A DNA stretch of 64,000 nucleotides from Burkholderia stagnalis (GTDB lineage: Bacteria; Pseudomonadota; Gammaproteobacteria; Burkholderiales; Burkholderiaceae): positions 1 to 64,000 of the forward strand of contig NZ_CADESW010000012.1 of assembly GCF_902830275.1 (NCBI RefSeq), given 5' to 3'. The notes beneath the pieces were generated by a model, which had not been told where the DNA came from, did no database searches, and worked only from the letters and a program-made list of their open reading frames with translations. Below, in pieces: positions 9,304 through 20,254 of the stretch. Each line of letters opens with the position of its first letter. Position 1 is the first letter of the stretch. The translations under genes and the position numbers were made by a program.

Positions 9304-9330
9304 AAAAACCCGCGGCATGCCGCGGGAAAC
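9304..9330 (-). terminator. Rho-independent terminator after the ComEA-like gene
   Basis: CCCGCGG-CATG-CCGCGGG forms a 7-bp stem and tight loop, followed on the minus strand by six T. It lies about 65 nt past the stop at 9394. Confidence 0.88.
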
Positions 9331-9393
9331 CGTCGCAATGACGACGGCTGAAGGAGCCTGTTCGTCCGGCTCGCGTACGCGATCGCTCGAACG

Positions 9394-9753
9394 CTATTTC
9401 TGTGCGGTGCGCGCCGCGCCGGGCTTGGCCGGCGCAGTCGCCGTCGCCGGGGCAGTCGGTGCGGCAGCGGATTTCGCCGCGGCAGCCGGCGGCGCCGCGC
9501 CAACCGTCAGCCCTTCGCGCTGCAGGCGCTCGACGGTGTGACCGCCCATCCCCTTCACGCGTGCCGCGAGGTCGTCCGCATTCTTGAACGGCCCCCGCGC
9601 ATTGCGTTCGTCGAGAATCGCCTTGGCCCTCGCGGGCCCGATGCCCTTGATGCCGAGGAGCGCATCCTCGCTCGCGGCATTGACGTCGACGGCCGCCCAC
9701 GCCGACGCGATCGCGCCGAACAGGGCTGCCGCAGCGAACCATTTCTTGATCAT
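9394..9753 (-). CDS. ComEA-family helix-hairpin-helix DNA-binding protein
   Basis: 119 residues from the ATG at 9753. A signal peptide (MIKKWFAAAALFGAIASAWA) precedes a helix-hairpin-helix pair: VDVNAASEDALLGIKGIGPA and the following ARAKAILDERNARGPFKNAD. This is the DNA-binding core shared with ComEA, the periplasmic receptor that pulls in transforming DNA. The last ~35 residues are a low-complexity Ala/Pro/Thr tail. It lacks the N-terminal transmembrane anchor of Gram-positive ComEA, as usual in proteobacteria. Downstream of hldD on the same strand; competence is a family inference, not shown here. Confidence 0.88.
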   Translation of the reverse strand: MIKKWFAAAALFGAIASAWAAVDVNAASEDALLGIKGIGPARAKAILDERNARGPFKNADDLAARVKGMGGHTVERLQREGLTVGAAPPAAAAKSAAAPTAPATATAPAKPGAARTAQK

Positions 9754-9827
9754 GTTCCGGATCTCCAAGTGAAAACGGCCGGCGGCCGCCGACCGTGAGA
9801 CCCAGTCTAAGGAATCGGCGCGCCGGC

Positions 9828-10820
9828 TTAAACCTGGCCGGACAGCCAACGTACGTAACGGTCGACGCCTTCCTGCACCGTCAGGAACGGCGCATCGTAG
9901 CCGGCCGCGCGCAGCTTCGTCTGGTCCGCCTGCGTGAAGCACTGGTACTTGCCGCGCAGCGCGTCCGGGAACGGCACGTATTCGATCAGCCCCTGCTCGA
10001 CCTGCTGCGCGAGCGTCAGCGGCGGCAGGTTGTCGAGCGCGCGCAGCGTGTTGACCACCGACGTCGCGACGTCGTTGAACGGCTGCGCGCGGCCGGTGCC
10101 GAGGTTGAAGATGCCCGACTTCTCCGGATGATCGAAGAAGAACAGGTTCACCTTCACGACGTCCTCGACCGACACGAAATCGCGCGTCTGCTCGCCCGGC
10201 GCGTAGCCGTTGTATTCGCCGAACAGCTTGACCTTGCCTTCCGCGCGGAACTGGTTGAAGTTGTGGAACGCGACCGATGCCATGCGGCCCTTGTGCGTCT
10301 CGCGCGGGCCATACACGTTGAAGTAACGGAAGCCGGCGATCTGGCTCTTCGCGCTCGGAAGCACGCGGCGGATCACCTGGTCGAACAGGAACTTCGAATA
10401 GCCGTAGATGTTGAGCGGCGCCTCGACCTCGCGCTCCTCGACGAAGCGCGTCGAGCCGCCGTAGGTCGCTGCCGACGACGCGTACAGGAACTGCGCGCCC
10501 TGTGCGAGGCACGCATCGAGCACGCCGCGGCTGTAGCGGAAGTTGTTGTCCATCATGTAGCGGCCGTCGTGTTCCATCGTGTCCGAACACGCGCCTTCGT
10601 GGAACACCGCACGCACCTTGCCGAAATCGCCGCGCGCGAAGCGCTCGGCGAATTCGGTCTTGTCGAGGTAGTCGTCGATCTCGCAATCGACGAGGTTCTT
10701 GAACTTGTCCGCGCGCGTCAGATTGTCGACCGCAATGATGCGCGTCTCGCCGCGCTCGTTGAGCGCCTTGACGATGTTCGCGCCGATGAAACCGGCCGCG
10801 CCGGTGACGATGAGGGTCAT
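9828..10820 (-). CDS. hldD: ADP-L-glycero-D-manno-heptose 6-epimerase
   Basis: 330 residues from the ATG at 10820. It converts ADP-D-glycero- to ADP-L-glycero-beta-D-manno-heptose, the last step in making the LPS inner-core heptose. The NADP-binding Rossmann motif is [11 protein letters not shown] at the N-terminus. The SDR catalytic pair is in [10 protein letters not shown], and ASSAATYGG supplies the serine/threonine. [20 protein letters not shown] is an HldD-specific stretch. It is 65 nt downstream of hldA, so hldA-hldD are probably co-transcribed. Confidence 0.97.
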   Translation of the reverse strand: MTLIVTGAAGFIGANIVKALNERGETRIIAVDNLTRADKFKNLVDCEIDDYLDKTEFAERFARGDFGKVRAVFHEGACSDTMEHDGRYMMDNNFRYSRGVLDACLAQGAQFLYASSAATYGGSTRFVEEREVEAPLNIYGYSKFLFDQVIRRVLPSAKSQIAGFRYFNVYGPRETHKGRMASVAFHNFNQFRAEGKVKLFGEYNGYAPGEQTRDFVSVEDVVKVNLFFFDHPEKSGIFNLGTGRAQPFNDVATSVVNTLRALDNLPPLTLAQQVEQGLIEYVPFPDALRGKYQCFTQADQTKLRAAGYDAPFLTVQEGVDRYVRWLSGQV

Positions 10821-10885
10821 GGTCGTCCTGTCTGAAAAAGTGACGAGGCAGCGCGCGGCGCAACGAGCGCGCCGCGCGCATGCGC

Positions 10886-11836
10886 TCAGTGAAACAGTTC
10901 GTCGTAGTCTACCGTGGCGGTGCCGAGCTTGCCGACCACGATCCCCGCCGCGCGATTCGCAAGCACGACCGCGTCGACGAGCGGCACGCCCGCGCCGAGC
11001 ATCGTCGCGACCGTCGCGATCACCGTGTCGCCCGCGCCGGACACGTCGAACACTTCGCGCGCCAGCGCCGGCGCATGCAGCTCGCCCGCGCCGGAGAACA
11101 GCGTCATGCCCTCCTCCGAGCGCGTGAGCAGCAGCGCGTCGATGTCGAGCGACGCGCGCAGCTTCGCGACCCGCCCGCGCAGGTCGTCTTCCGATTTCCA
11201 TTGCCCGACGACCTCGCGCAGCTCCGCGCGGTTCGGCGTGATCAACGACGCGCCGCGATAGCGCTCCCAGTCGTCGCCCTTCGGATCGACGAGCACGGGC
11301 CTGCCGGCCGCGCGCGCCTTCGCGATCATCGTCGTCACGTGCGTGAGGCCGCCCTTCGCGTAATCCGACATCAGGATCACGTCGTGCTGCGGCAGCAGCG
11401 CGTCGAAGCGCGCGAGCCCGGCAAGCAGCACCTCATGCGTCGGCGTCGCCTCGAAGTCGACGCGCAGCAGTTGCTGCTGGCGCGCAAGCACGCGCAGCTT
11501 GATCGTCGTCGGCAACGACGGATCGCGCTCGAGGTGCGGCGTCACGCCGCTCGTGCCGAGCAGCTCGACGATCCGCTCGCCCGGCTCGTCGCAGCCGACG
11601 ACGCACAGCAGCCCGGCCTGGCCGCCGAGCGTCACCGCGTTGCGCGCGACGTTCGCCGCGCCGCCGAGGCGCTCTTCCTGGCGCTGCACGTGCACGACGG
11701 GCACCGGCGCTTCCGGCGAGATGCGGTCGACATTGCCGAACCAGTAGCGATCGAGCATCACGTCGCCGACGACGAGCACGCGCGAGCGCGCGATCTGCTC
11801 GCGCGGCACCGGGCCGATTTCACGAGGGGCGTTCAT
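10886..11836 (-). CDS. hldA: D-glycero-beta-D-manno-heptose-7-phosphate kinase
   Basis: 316 residues from the ATG at 11836 ([14 protein letters not shown]). This is the PfkB-type kinase half of HldE only; the adenylyltransferase half is absent, as usual in Burkholderia where HldC is separate. Substrate motifs are [14 protein letters not shown] and the [15 protein letters not shown] loop. The ATP/anion-hole motif is in [18 protein letters not shown] with the catalytic Asp. Six nt separate it from ugd upstream, so ugd-hldA-hldD form an operon for LPS sugar precursors. Confidence 0.95.
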   Translation of the reverse strand: MNAPREIGPVPREQIARSRVLVVGDVMLDRYWFGNVDRISPEAPVPVVHVQRQEERLGGAANVARNAVTLGGQAGLLCVVGCDEPGERIVELLGTSGVTPHLERDPSLPTTIKLRVLARQQQLLRVDFEATPTHEVLLAGLARFDALLPQHDVILMSDYAKGGLTHVTTMIAKARAAGRPVLVDPKGDDWERYRGASLITPNRAELREVVGQWKSEDDLRGRVAKLRASLDIDALLLTRSEEGMTLFSGAGELHAPALAREVFDVSGAGDTVIATVATMLGAGVPLVDAVVLANRAAGIVVGKLGTATVDYDELFH

Positions 11837-11843
11837 CGTCCGG

Positions 11844-13244
11844 TCATCCACGGGAAACGGTCTGGGGATCGACATGCGGACGCCCGATCGCGTAGTAGTC
11901 GATGCCGAGCTCGGCCATCGCATCCGGTTCGTACAGGTTGCGCCCGTCGAAGATCACCGGCGCTTTCAGTTCCGCCTTCAGGCGCGCGAAATCGGGGCTC
12001 CTGAATTCCTTCCACTCGGTGACGATCACGAGCGCATCCGCACCGGTCACCGCGACGTCCTGCGTGTCGACGAAATGCAGGCGCGACAGCGCATCGGGGT
12101 CCGCGCCGAGATCCAGCGCGAACACGCGCCGCGCCTCCTCGATCGCGACCGGGTCGTACGCGCGCACCGCCGCGCCGCGCTCGAGCAGCGCGGCGATCAG
12201 GCGGCGGCTCGGCGCCTCGCGCATGTCGTCGGTGTTCGGCTTGAATGCGAGGCCCCAGACCGCGAACTCGCGGCCGCTCAGATCCGCGCCGAAGCGCTGC
12301 TCGATCTTGCCGATCAGCACGCTCTTCTGCGCGTGATTGGCCGCCTCGACCGCCTCGAGGATGTGCAGCGGCTGGCCGTTCTCGCCCGCGGTGCGGATCA
12401 GCGCCTGCACGTCCTTCGGGAAGCACGAGCCGCCGTAGCCGACGCCCGCATACAGGAAGTGATAGCCGATGCGCGGATCGGAGCCGATCCCGCGCCGCAC
12501 GGCTTCGATGTCGGCGCCGACCTTGTCGGCCAGGTTCGACATCTCGTTCATGAACGAGATGCGCGTCGCGAGCATTGCATTCGCCGCGTACTTCGAGAAT
12601 TCCGCCGAGCGCACGTCCATGTAGATCGTGCGCTCGTGATTGCGGTTGAACGGCGCGTACAGCTTCTTCATCTTCTCGCGCGCGATCACGCCCACCTCGT
12701 CGTCATCGACGCCGATGATGATCCGGTCCGGGCGCATGAAGTCCTCGACCGCCGCGCCTTCCTTCAGGAATTCGGGATTCGACACGACCGAGAAGCGGTG
12801 CGCGACGCTGCCCGCGAGGCCGCGCGCGGCCAGCGCCTCGTCGACCACGCCGCGCACGCGCTGCGCGGTGCCGACCGGCACGGTCGACTTGTCGACGATC
12901 ACCTTGAAGCCGGTCATGTGGCGGCCGATGTTGCGTGCCGCCTCGAGCACGTATTGCAGGTCGGCGGAGCCGTCTTCGTCGGGCGGCGTGCCGACCGCGA
13001 TGAACTGGATCTCGCCGTGCGCGACGCTCGCCTCGACATCGGTCGAGAAGCGCAGGCGCCCCGCCGCGCGGTTGCGCGCGATGATGTCGAGCAGCCCTGG
13101 CTCGTGAATCGGCATGCCGCCGTTGTTCAGGATGTCGATCTTGCGCGGATCGACGTCGAGACAGAAGACGTCATGACCGATTTCCGCGAGACAGGAGCCC
13201 GTGACGAGACCGACGTACCCGGTGCCGATGATGGTGATTTTCAT
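11844..13244 (-). CDS. ugd: UDP-glucose 6-dehydrogenase
   Basis: 466 residues. It oxidises UDP-glucose twice with NAD to UDP-glucuronate, a precursor of Ara4N on lipid A and of capsule or exopolysaccharide. The NAD motif is [17 protein letters not shown] at residues 5-21. The catalytic cysteine is Cys274 in [10 protein letters not shown]. The central [19 protein letters not shown] helix and the C-terminal [17 protein letters not shown] are family hallmarks. It precedes hldA by 7 nt. Burkholderia LPS needs Ara4N for viability, so this copy may matter, though other Ugd copies could exist. Confidence 0.96.
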   Translation of the reverse strand: MKITIIGTGYVGLVTGSCLAEIGHDVFCLDVDPRKIDILNNGGMPIHEPGLLDIIARNRAAGRLRFSTDVEASVAHGEIQFIAVGTPPDEDGSADLQYVLEAARNIGRHMTGFKVIVDKSTVPVGTAQRVRGVVDEALAARGLAGSVAHRFSVVSNPEFLKEGAAVEDFMRPDRIIIGVDDDEVGVIAREKMKKLYAPFNRNHERTIYMDVRSAEFSKYAANAMLATRISFMNEMSNLADKVGADIEAVRRGIGSDPRIGYHFLYAGVGYGGSCFPKDVQALIRTAGENGQPLHILEAVEAANHAQKSVLIGKIEQRFGADLSGREFAVWGLAFKPNTDDMREAPSRRLIAALLERGAAVRAYDPVAIEEARRVFALDLGADPDALSRLHFVDTQDVAVTGADALVIVTEWKEFRSPDFARLKAELKAPVIFDGRNLYEPDAMAELGIDYYAIGRPHVDPQTVSRG

Positions 13245-13337
13245 AGATGTTCCGGTAAGGGTTCCCGGTGATTGACTGACTTGGCCGCCGGGCCGGGCCC
13301 GGCGGCGTCCGCATCGCGTTCGTCCCGCCCGCGCCGA

Positions 13338-14510
13338 TCAGTTCGGCACGGCAGGTTCGACGCGGCGCGGCGCATAGGTTTCCCAACCGCTGCAACCGGG
13401 GCACTGCCAGTAAAAGAGCCGTGCCCGGAAACCGCAATTCTGGCACGTATACCGTGGCAGATTTTTGGTGCGCTGCTTGATCAGCGCACGCATCATTTCA
13501 AGCTCCTTACGGCGCGGTTCGTCGGCCGCCGCGATCTGCGCATCGAGCAGGTGCAGCATGCCCGACAGATTCGGCGACTTCTCCATCTGCGTGCGCGCGA
13601 GCATGTGCGCGGCATCTTGCCCGCGCAATGCGGCGATGTGCTGGTACGCGATCTCGAGCAGGTCGTTCGACGCATAGCGGTCGACGTAGCCCATCAGCAG
13701 CTCCGCGCCTTCGCCGGCCCGGTCGAGCGCGATGAAAGCCTTCATCAGCTTGTCGGCGACGAGCGGCAGGTAGGCCGGGTTCTGCGCCTCGACGCGCTTC
13801 CAGTGCCCGATCGCGCCCGCGTGGTCGCCCGCCGCCGCCGCCGCATCGCCGGACAGGATCGTCGCGCGGACGTTCTGCGGATTCGCGACCAGCGCGAGCC
13901 GCAACTGCTCCGCGGCAGCCGCGGCGTTCTTGCGCTGCAGCGCCTCCTGCGCGAGCTCGCAATGGAACTGCGCGATCTCGGTGCCGAGTTGCCCCCCGCC
14001 CATCGACTCGATGCGCTTCGCGGTGTCGATCGACTTGTTCCAGTCCTTCTCGATCTCGTAGATCGTCAGCAGCGCACGCTGCGCGCCGAGCGCGCGGTCG
14101 CCGTCGGCCAGCATGTGGAAGGTTTCTTCCGCGCGATCGAGCAGGCCGGCCTTCAGGAAATCCTGGCCGAGTTCGTACAGCGCGTGATCACGCTCGTTGA
14201 CGGGCAGGTCGGTGCGGCTCAGCAGGTTCTGATGCACGCGGATCGCGCGATCCGTCTCGCCGCGGCGGCGGAACAGGTTGCCGAGCGCGAAGTGCAGTTC
14301 GACCGTCTCGGGGTCGAGCTTCGCGACCTCGATGAACGCGTCGATCGCCTTGTCGGGTTGTTCGTTCAGCAGAAAATTCAGGCCGCGGAAATACGAGCGC
14401 GGCAGATTGGCGCTCTCCGACAGCAGATTCTTCAGGTCATAGCGCGATGCGGCCCAGCCAAGCGCAAAAGCGACCGGAATCGCGAGCAACCACCAGAAAT
14501 CCAGATCCAT
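13338..14510 (-). CDS. lapB: Lipopolysaccharide assembly protein B
   Basis: 390 residues from the ATG at 14510 (MDLDFWWLLAIP); an open extension upstream is not family-like. LapB (YciM) is an inner-membrane TPR protein that delivers LpxC to FtsH and so tunes LPS synthesis. An N-terminal transmembrane helix (residues 4-20) is followed by about nine TPRs. The C-terminal rubredoxin-like knuckle is CQNCGFRARLFYWQCPGC, with all four cysteines present. It lies 58 nt downstream of lapA, the usual gene pair, and next to LPS sugar genes. Confidence 0.95.
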   Translation of the reverse strand: MDLDFWWLLAIPVAFALGWAASRYDLKNLLSESANLPRSYFRGLNFLLNEQPDKAIDAFIEVAKLDPETVELHFALGNLFRRRGETDRAIRVHQNLLSRTDLPVNERDHALYELGQDFLKAGLLDRAEETFHMLADGDRALGAQRALLTIYEIEKDWNKSIDTAKRIESMGGGQLGTEIAQFHCELAQEALQRKNAAAAAEQLRLALVANPQNVRATILSGDAAAAAGDHAGAIGHWKRVEAQNPAYLPLVADKLMKAFIALDRAGEGAELLMGYVDRYASNDLLEIAYQHIAALRGQDAAHMLARTQMEKSPNLSGMLHLLDAQIAAADEPRRKELEMMRALIKQRTKNLPRYTCQNCGFRARLFYWQCPGCSGWETYAPRRVEPAVPN

Positions 14511-14568
14511 GCGAAATATCGAAGCGGAAACGAAAACCGCGCGGCGTTTCGCGCGGCTCACAGGGTCG

Positions 14569-14862
14569 TTAAATGACCGGCGGCATCGGCGGTTGGTCGA
14601 CGATGGCCGGGGTTTCGCGCGCCGTGCGCAAGTCGCGCTTCAGGCGCCCGTTCTCGAGGCGCATGCGGAAGATCGAGGGCAGCGCGGACAGCAGGCCGGC
14701 CGCCAGGCCGACCGCGAAGAAGGCGAGACCGATCAGGATCAACGGAGCTTGCCAGGCGTACCCGGCGAGGAAATTCAGCGTCGCGGCTTGCGTATTGGCC
14801 AATGCGAGCACCAGCAACAGCACGAACACCAATACCCGGATCAGCCAGACGATAAATTTCAT
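14569..14862 (-). CDS. lapA: Lipopolysaccharide assembly protein A (DUF1049)
   Basis: 97 residues. A small inner-membrane protein with two transmembrane segments: residues 4-22 (IVWLIRVLVFVLLLVLALA) and about 39-60 (PLILIGLAFFAVGLAAGLL). A basic cytoplasmic tail (MRLENGRLKRDLR) follows. The NTQAATLNFL and PLILIGLAFFAVG pieces match the LapA/YciS family. It pairs with LapB. The start is the ATG at 14862. Confidence 0.9.
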   Translation of the reverse strand: MKFIVWLIRVLVFVLLLVLALANTQAATLNFLAGYAWQAPLILIGLAFFAVGLAAGLLSALPSIFRMRLENGRLKRDLRTARETPAIVDQPPMPPVI

Positions 14863-15010
14863 GAAGCCCTCTCTTGATTGAGATTTCACCGCGGCGCACG
14901 CGACTCCCCCTCGCCACGCCGAATCGACCCGTATTGTAAAGGATGCGTTTCTGCGACAGCGCATCCGTTTCGCGCGTGCGCCGGCACGCATCGAATGCTT
15001 GCCGCGAAAA

Positions 15011-15040
15011 CAAAAAAGCGCCCCGCGAGGGGGCGCTCTT
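15011..15040 (-). terminator. Rho-independent terminator after ihfB
   Basis: AGCGCCCC and GGGGCGCT form an 8-bp stem around GCGAG; on the minus strand a TTTTTTG run follows. It lies about 45 nt beyond the ihfB stop and separates rpsA-ihfB from lapAB. Confidence 0.88.
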
Positions 15041-15083
15041 CTTCAGCCTTTGCTGGATGGGTTCCAGGCAGGCCGGATGACGT

Positions 15084-15407
15084 TCAACGATCGTCGTCCG
15101 GGTCCTCGGGCTTCAACGGTTCGCCGGCCCGGCCGTCGACGCGTTCGCGCAATTCCTTGCCGGGCTTGAAGTGCGGCACGAACTTCTCGGGCACCTGCAC
15201 TTTCTCCCCCGACTTCGGGTTGCGCCCGACGCGCGCCGGGCGACGGTTGAGGCCGAAGCTGCCGAAGCCCCGAATTTCGATGCGATGCCCTTTGGACAGA
15301 GCTTCGGACATCGCATCGAGCATCGTTTTCACCGCGAAATCCGCATCCTTGAGGACAAGTTGCGGAAATCGCGATGCCAGCTGTGCGACCAACTCGGATT
15401 TGGTCAT
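15084..15407 (-). CDS. ihfB: Integration host factor beta subunit
   Basis: 107 residues. The DNA-bending HU/IHF family; with IhfA it shapes promoters, origins and recombination sites. The N-terminus [17 protein letters not shown] and the beta-arm [20 protein letters not shown] with the intercalating Pro of RNPKSG are intact. A charged C-terminal tail ([15 protein letters not shown]) of ~13 residues extends beyond the E. coli protein, as is common in Burkholderia. 22 nt after rpsA, the conserved rpsA-ihfB order. Confidence 0.96.
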   Translation of the reverse strand: MTKSELVAQLASRFPQLVLKDADFAVKTMLDAMSEALSKGHRIEIRGFGSFGLNRRPARVGRNPKSGEKVQVPEKFVPHFKPGKELRERVDGRAGEPLKPEDPDDDR

Positions 15408-15429
15408 ACTTCAGCAGACCTCGTAAGGC

Positions 15430-17142
15430 TTACTGGTTCTGGCCGTCGAGCTTGGCCTTCAGCAGCGCGCCGAGGTTCGTCGTGCCGGTTGCCGCTGCGC
15501 TGCTGTCGGACTGCAGGCCACGGATCGCCTCTTGCTGCTCGGCCGAATCCTTCGCCTTGATCGACAGGTTGATGCCGCGCGACTTGCGATCGATGTTGAT
15601 CACCATCGCGTTGACCTTGTCGCCTTCCTTCAGCACGTTGCGAGCGTCTTCCACGCGGTCTTGCGAGATTTCCGACGCGCGCAGGTAGCCTTCGACGTCG
15701 CCGGTCAGCGTGACCACGGCACCCTTCGCATCGACCGACTTCACCACGCCGTCGACGATCGAACCCTTGTCGTTCATTGCAACGTAGTTGCTGAACGGGT
15801 CGCCTTCGAGCTGCTTGATGCCCAGCGAAATGCGTTCCTTCTCGACGTCGATGCCGAGCACGATCGCTTCCACTTCGTCGCCCTTCTTGTACTTGCGGAC
15901 GGCTTCCTCGCCAGCTTCGCTCCACGACAGGTCCGACAGGTGGACCAGGCCGTCGATGCCGCCCGGCAGACCGATGAACACGCCGAAGTCGGTGATCGAC
16001 TTGATCGCGCCCGTGATCTTGTCGCCCTTCTTGAAGTTGCGGCTGAAGTCATCCCACGGGTTCGGCTTGCACTGCTTCATGCCGAGGCTGATACGACGAC
16101 GGTCTTCGTCGATCTCGAGGACCATGACTTCGACTTCGTCGCCCAGCTGGACAACCTTCGACGGAGCGACGTTCTTGTTCGTCCAGTCCATTTCCGACAC
16201 GTGGACCAGGCCTTCGATGCCCGATTCCACTTCGACGAATGCGCCGTAGTCGGTGATGTTCGTGACCTTGCCGAACAGGCGCGTGCCCGACGGGTAACGG
16301 CGCGAGATGCCTTCCCACGGATCGTCGCCCAGTTGCTTGATGCCCAGCGAGACGCGGTTCTTCTCTTGGTCGAACTTGAGGATCTTCGCGGTGACTTCCT
16401 GGCCAACCGACAGGACTTCGCTCGGGTGACGCACGCGGCGCCATGCGATGTCGGTGATGTGCAGCAGGCCGTCGATGCCGCCGAGGTCCACGAACGCGCC
16501 GTAGTCGGTGATGTTCTTGACCACGCCGTTGACGATCGCGCCTTCCTTCAGCGTCTCGAGCAGCTTCGCGCGCTCTTCGCCTTGGGTTGCTTCGATCACT
16601 GCGCGGCGCGACAGCACGACGTTGTTACGCTTGCGGTCGAGCTTGATGACGCGGAACTCGAGCGTCTTGCCTTCGTACGGGGTCGTGTCCTTGACCGGAC
16701 GCGTGTCGACCAGCGAACCCGGCAGGAACGCGCGGATGCCGTTGACCATCACGGTCATGCCGCCCTTCACCTTGCCGGTGATCGTGCCGGTGACGAGTTC
16801 GTTGTTGTCGAGGGCCTTTTCCAGCGACAGCCACGATGCAAGGCGCTTCGCCTTGTCGCGCGACAGGATCGTGTCGCCGTAGCCGTTTTCGAGCGCGTCG
16901 ATCGCGACGGACACGAAATCGCCCGCCTGCACCTCAACCTCGCCCTGATCGTTCAGGAATTCCTCGATCGGAATGTAAGCCTCGGACTTGAGGCCTGCAT
17001 TGACGACCACGAAGTTGTGGTCGACGCGCACGACTTCGGCGGAAATCACTTCGCCGGCGCGCATGTCTTGGCGGGTCAGCGACTCTTCGAACAGAGCCGC
17101 AAAGGATTCGGTATTCGGGTTGGAGGTTTGCAGGTCGGACAT
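15430..17142 (-). CDS. rpsA: 30S ribosomal protein S1
   Basis: 570 residues from the ATG at 17142 ([17 protein letters not shown]); six codons of open frame upstream are not used in homologues. S1 binds mRNA on the small subunit and helps initiation on structured leaders. Six S1/OB domains can be followed through repeats of the form [19 protein letters not shown] and [20 protein letters not shown]. The first two domains, which bind the ribosome, are more divergent, as expected. It lies between cmk and ihfB, the standard order in proteobacteria. Confidence 0.98.
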   Translation of the reverse strand: MSDLQTSNPNTESFAALFEESLTRQDMRAGEVISAEVVRVDHNFVVVNAGLKSEAYIPIEEFLNDQGEVEVQAGDFVSVAIDALENGYGDTILSRDKAKRLASWLSLEKALDNNELVTGTITGKVKGGMTVMVNGIRAFLPGSLVDTRPVKDTTPYEGKTLEFRVIKLDRKRNNVVLSRRAVIEATQGEERAKLLETLKEGAIVNGVVKNITDYGAFVDLGGIDGLLHITDIAWRRVRHPSEVLSVGQEVTAKILKFDQEKNRVSLGIKQLGDDPWEGISRRYPSGTRLFGKVTNITDYGAFVEVESGIEGLVHVSEMDWTNKNVAPSKVVQLGDEVEVMVLEIDEDRRRISLGMKQCKPNPWDDFSRNFKKGDKITGAIKSITDFGVFIGLPGGIDGLVHLSDLSWSEAGEEAVRKYKKGDEVEAIVLGIDVEKERISLGIKQLEGDPFSNYVAMNDKGSIVDGVVKSVDAKGAVVTLTGDVEGYLRASEISQDRVEDARNVLKEGDKVNAMVINIDRKSRGINLSIKAKDSAEQQEAIRGLQSDSSAAATGTTNLGALLKAKLDGQNQ

Positions 17143-17283
17143 AAAAATCTGATTGTGCATGGATCGCAGGGCCGCGCCGTCCGGAATGGTCGGCTACGAG
17201 GGCCAGAGCGAAAGCCACACGGGGTTAAGGGTTGAAACACGCTTCGCGCTTGCGCGCGAAGCACCTACTGCCACCCCGCCTTC

Positions 17284-17970
17284 TCAGGCGGGCTGACCGG
17301 GCGCCCGATACCACTGCAGCACTTGATCGACCGCCTGATCGACCGAGAGCGCCGACGTATCGAGCAGCCTGGCGTCTGCCGCGGGCTTCAACGGCGCGGC
17401 CGCACGATTGCTGTCGCGCGCGTCGCGTTCTCGAAGATCCCGGAGCAAGTTATCAATATTAGCAGAAAAACCTTTTTGCATCAATTGCTTATGCCGTCTG
17501 GCCGCGCGCGCCTCGACGCTGGCCGTCAGAAACACCTTCAGCACGGCGTCCGGGAAGATCACCGTGCCCATGTCGCGGCCGTCCGCGACGAGGCCCGGCG
17601 TCTTGCGGAACGCGCGCTGGCGGGCGACGAGCGCGGTGCGCACCGGCGCATGCACGGCGATCGCGGACGCGCGATTGCCGACCGCCTCCGCACGAATGTC
17701 GTTCGACACGTCGACGCCGTCGAGCTGCGCGCAGCCCTCGCGGAACGTGATGTGGAGATCGTCGATCAGTTTCACGAGCGCGTCGACGTCTTCGGCTGCG
17801 ATGTCGTAGCGCATGCTCGCGAGCGCGGCGAGACGGTACAGCGCGCCGCTGTCGAGCAGGTGAAAGCCGAGGTGGGCGGCAACGAGCGCCGCGACGGTGC
17901 CCTTGCCGGATGCGGTCGGGCCATCGATCGTGATGACCGGGGTCGGGTGAAAGGGTCGGTTGGATTTCAT
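17284..17970 (-). CDS. cmk: Cytidylate kinase
   Basis: 228 residues. It phosphorylates CMP and dCMP to the diphosphates. The P-loop is [11 protein letters not shown] near the N-terminus, a slight variant of the usual GPSGSGKGT. The [12 protein letters not shown] and [15 protein letters not shown] motifs (nucleotide and CMP binding) are present, as is the lid segment [16 protein letters not shown]. It lies between aroA (13 nt upstream) and rpsA. Confidence 0.96.
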   Translation of the reverse strand: MKSNRPFHPTPVITIDGPTASGKGTVAALVAAHLGFHLLDSGALYRLAALASMRYDIAAEDVDALVKLIDDLHITFREGCAQLDGVDVSNDIRAEAVGNRASAIAVHAPVRTALVARQRAFRKTPGLVADGRDMGTVIFPDAVLKVFLTASVEARAARRHKQLMQKGFSANIDNLLRDLRERDARDSNRAAAPLKPAADARLLDTSALSVDQAVDQVLQWYRAPGQPA

Positions 17971-17983
17971 CGAAAATACGGGG

Positions 17984-19288
17984 TCAGGCCTTCGCGAGCG
18001 CGGTGAAGCGGTCGAAATAGTCGGGGAACGTCTTGCCGACGCATTTCGGGTCGTTGATGCGCACCGGCACGCCGCCGAGGCTCACGAGCGAGAAGCACAT
18101 CGCCATCCGGTGATCGTCGTACGTGTCGATCGCGGCGTTCGGCGTCAATCGCGCCGGCGGCGTGACGACGAGATAGTCCGGCCCCTCCTCGACGCTCGCG
18201 CCGACCTTGCGCAGCTCGGTCGCCATCGCCGCGATGCGGTCGGTTTCCTTCACGCGCCAGCTTGCGATGTTGCGCAGCGTGCTCGGGCCGTCGGCGAACA
18301 GCGCCGCGACCGCGATCGTCATCGCCGCATCGGGAATCAGGTTGAAGTCCATGTCGATCGGCTCGAGCTTGCCGTGGTCGTGGCCGATGCCGCGCACTTC
18401 GATCCAGTCGTCGCCCATCGTCACGTTCGCGCCCATCTGCATCAGCGCGTTCGCGAAGCCGACGTCGCCCTGGATGCTCGCGCGCCCCACGCCCTCGACG
18501 CGCAGCGGCCCGCCGCCGAGCGCGCCGGCCGCGAGGAAATACGACGCCGACGACGCATCGCCCTCGACCATGATCTGCCCCGGCGATTTGTAGCGGACCC
18601 CGGCCGGCACGATGAAGCGCTGCCAGCCTTCGCGCTCGACGATCACGCCGAAGCGCGCCATCAGCTTGATCGTGATCTCGATGTACGGCTTCGAGATCAG
18701 CTCGCCATCGACCTCGACGACGATCCGGCCGTCCTTCGCCTTCACGAGCGGCAGCGTCATCAGGAGCGCGGTCAGGAACTGGCTCGACACGTCGCCGCGC
18801 ACGCTGATCGGCGCGTCGACCGTGATCGACGCCGGCTTGATGCGCAGCGGCGGAAAGCCGTCGTTCTGCTCGTAGTCGATCTGCGCGCCGATCTGCCGCA
18901 GCCCGTCGACGAGATCGCCGATCGGCCGCTCGTGCATGCGCGGCACGCCGTGCACGCGATAGTCGCCGCCGTTCACCGCGAGCGCCGCCGTGAGCGGCCG
19001 CACCGCGGTGCCCGCGTTGCCGAGGAACAGGTCGGCCGTTTTCGCGGTGAACGCGCCGCGCGTGCCGGTGACGACGCAGGTGTCGCCGTCGCGCGCGAGT
19101 TTCACGCCGAGCTTGCCGAGCGCGTCGAGCATCACGCGCGTGTCGTCGGAGTCGAGCAGGTTGGTAATGGTCGTTTCGCCTTCGGCGAGCGCCGCGAGAA
19201 GCAGCACGCGGTTCGAGATGCTCTTCGAGCCGGGCAGACGCACGGTGCCCGACGCGCTGGAGTACGGGCCGAGATCGAGATGTTCCAT
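17984..19288 (-). CDS. aroA: 3-phosphoshikimate 1-carboxyvinyltransferase (EPSP synthase)
   Basis: 434 residues. Sixth step of the shikimate pathway: shikimate-3-phosphate plus PEP gives EPSP. The substrate motif [17 protein letters not shown] is near residue 19 and the PEP-site [15 protein letters not shown] follows. The C-terminal catalytic region has [19 protein letters not shown] and [14 protein letters not shown]. It is 12 nt downstream of tyrA and followed closely by cmk, so tyrA-aroA-cmk are likely co-transcribed. Confidence 0.97.
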   Translation of the reverse strand: MEHLDLGPYSSASGTVRLPGSKSISNRVLLLAALAEGETTITNLLDSDDTRVMLDALGKLGVKLARDGDTCVVTGTRGAFTAKTADLFLGNAGTAVRPLTAALAVNGGDYRVHGVPRMHERPIGDLVDGLRQIGAQIDYEQNDGFPPLRIKPASITVDAPISVRGDVSSQFLTALLMTLPLVKAKDGRIVVEVDGELISKPYIEITIKLMARFGVIVEREGWQRFIVPAGVRYKSPGQIMVEGDASSASYFLAAGALGGGPLRVEGVGRASIQGDVGFANALMQMGANVTMGDDWIEVRGIGHDHGKLEPIDMDFNLIPDAAMTIAVAALFADGPSTLRNIASWRVKETDRIAAMATELRKVGASVEEGPDYLVVTPPARLTPNAAIDTYDDHRMAMCFSLVSLGGVPVRINDPKCVGKTFPDYFDRFTALAKA

Positions 19289-19300
19289 GAGGGCTTCCTG

Positions 19301-20254
19301 TTATTTCCTGATCGTGTGGGCCGGCTGCCCGGAAACCGGCTCGCCGGATGCGGGCTTGCCGCCGCGCTCCTGCCACGCCGAACGCGCATCGCGCGACCGC
19401 GCGAACACGGCCTCGAGCGCCGCGCCGTCGCCGGCGTCGATCGCGGCCCGCAGCCGCGCAAGCACGCGCGTGTAGCCGTCGAGCTCGTCGAGCAACGCGG
19501 CGCGGTTCGCGACGCAGATGTCCCGCCACATTTCCGGGCTCGACGCGGCAATCCGCGTGAAATCGCGGAATCCGCCCGCCGCGTACGAGAATTTCAGTTC
19601 CGCGTCCGCCTCGCCGAGAATCTGCTCGACGAGCGCGAACGACAGCAGGTGCGGCAGATGGCTCACCGACGCGAACACGCGGTCGTGCTGCGCAGCGCTC
19701 ATCGTCCGCACGTCGGCGCCCGTCGCGCGCCACATCGCATCGATTCGCGCGACCGACGCCGCCGGATTGTCGGGCAGCGGGCACAGCACGACATTGCGGC
19801 CGACGTACAGGTCCGGCAGCGCGGCCTCGACGCCGCTCGACTCGCGCCCGGCGATCGGATGGCCGGGCACGAACTGCGCGATGCGCGCGCCGAGCGCGTC
19901 GCGCGCGGCCGCGATGACGTCCGACTTGGTGCTGCCCGCATCGGTGACGATCGTCGCGCCGTCGAGCCACGGTGCGATGCGCGCGAGCAGCGGGCCCGTC
20001 TGCGCGACCGGCGCGGCCAGCAGCACCAGATCGGCGCCCGCGAGCGCGTCGCGCAATTGCGCGTCGTCGTCGAGCGCCGCGGCGCGATCGATCACGCCGA
20101 GCGCCAGCGCCCGCGCGACCGACGCAGCAGAACGTCCGACGCCGACGATCTCGCCCGCGTCGCCCGGCGCGCGCTCGCGCAGCGCGCGGGCCAGCGATCC
20201 GCCGATCAGGCCGACGCCGAAGATGACCAGTTTGTTGAATGCAAAGCCTGACAC
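19301..20254 (-). CDS. tyrA: Prephenate dehydrogenase
   Basis: 317 residues from a GTG at 20254 (encoding the start of SGFAFNKLVIFG). The frame is open further upstream, but that extension has no family similarity and the GTG lies right before the conserved part. It oxidatively decarboxylates prephenate to 4-hydroxyphenylpyruvate for tyrosine. The NAD-binding motif is FGVGLIGGSLARAL. FVPGHPIAGRESSGVEAA and SHLPHLLSFALVEQIL are family signatures. No chorismate mutase fusion is present. Start codon assignment is the weakest point because no clear Shine-Dalgarno is seen. Confidence 0.92.
   Translation of the reverse strand: MSGFAFNKLVIFGVGLIGGSLARALRERAPGDAGEIVGVGRSAASVARALALGVIDRAAALDDDAQLRDALAGADLVLLAAPVAQTGPLLARIAPWLDGATIVTDAGSTKSDVIAAARDALGARIAQFVPGHPIAGRESSGVEAALPDLYVGRNVVLCPLPDNPAASVARIDAMWRATGADVRTMSAAQHDRVFASVSHLPHLLSFALVEQILGEADAELKFSYAAGGFRDFTRIAASSPEMWRDICVANRAALLDELDGYTRVLARLRAAIDAGDGAALEAVFARSRDARSAWQERGGKPASGEPVSGQPAHTIRK

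Noticed and set aside
17960-20251. 763-codon plus-strand frame opposite aroA and tyrA
   Set aside because: Covers two conserved genes antisense; the translation is Arg/His-rich with no domain.
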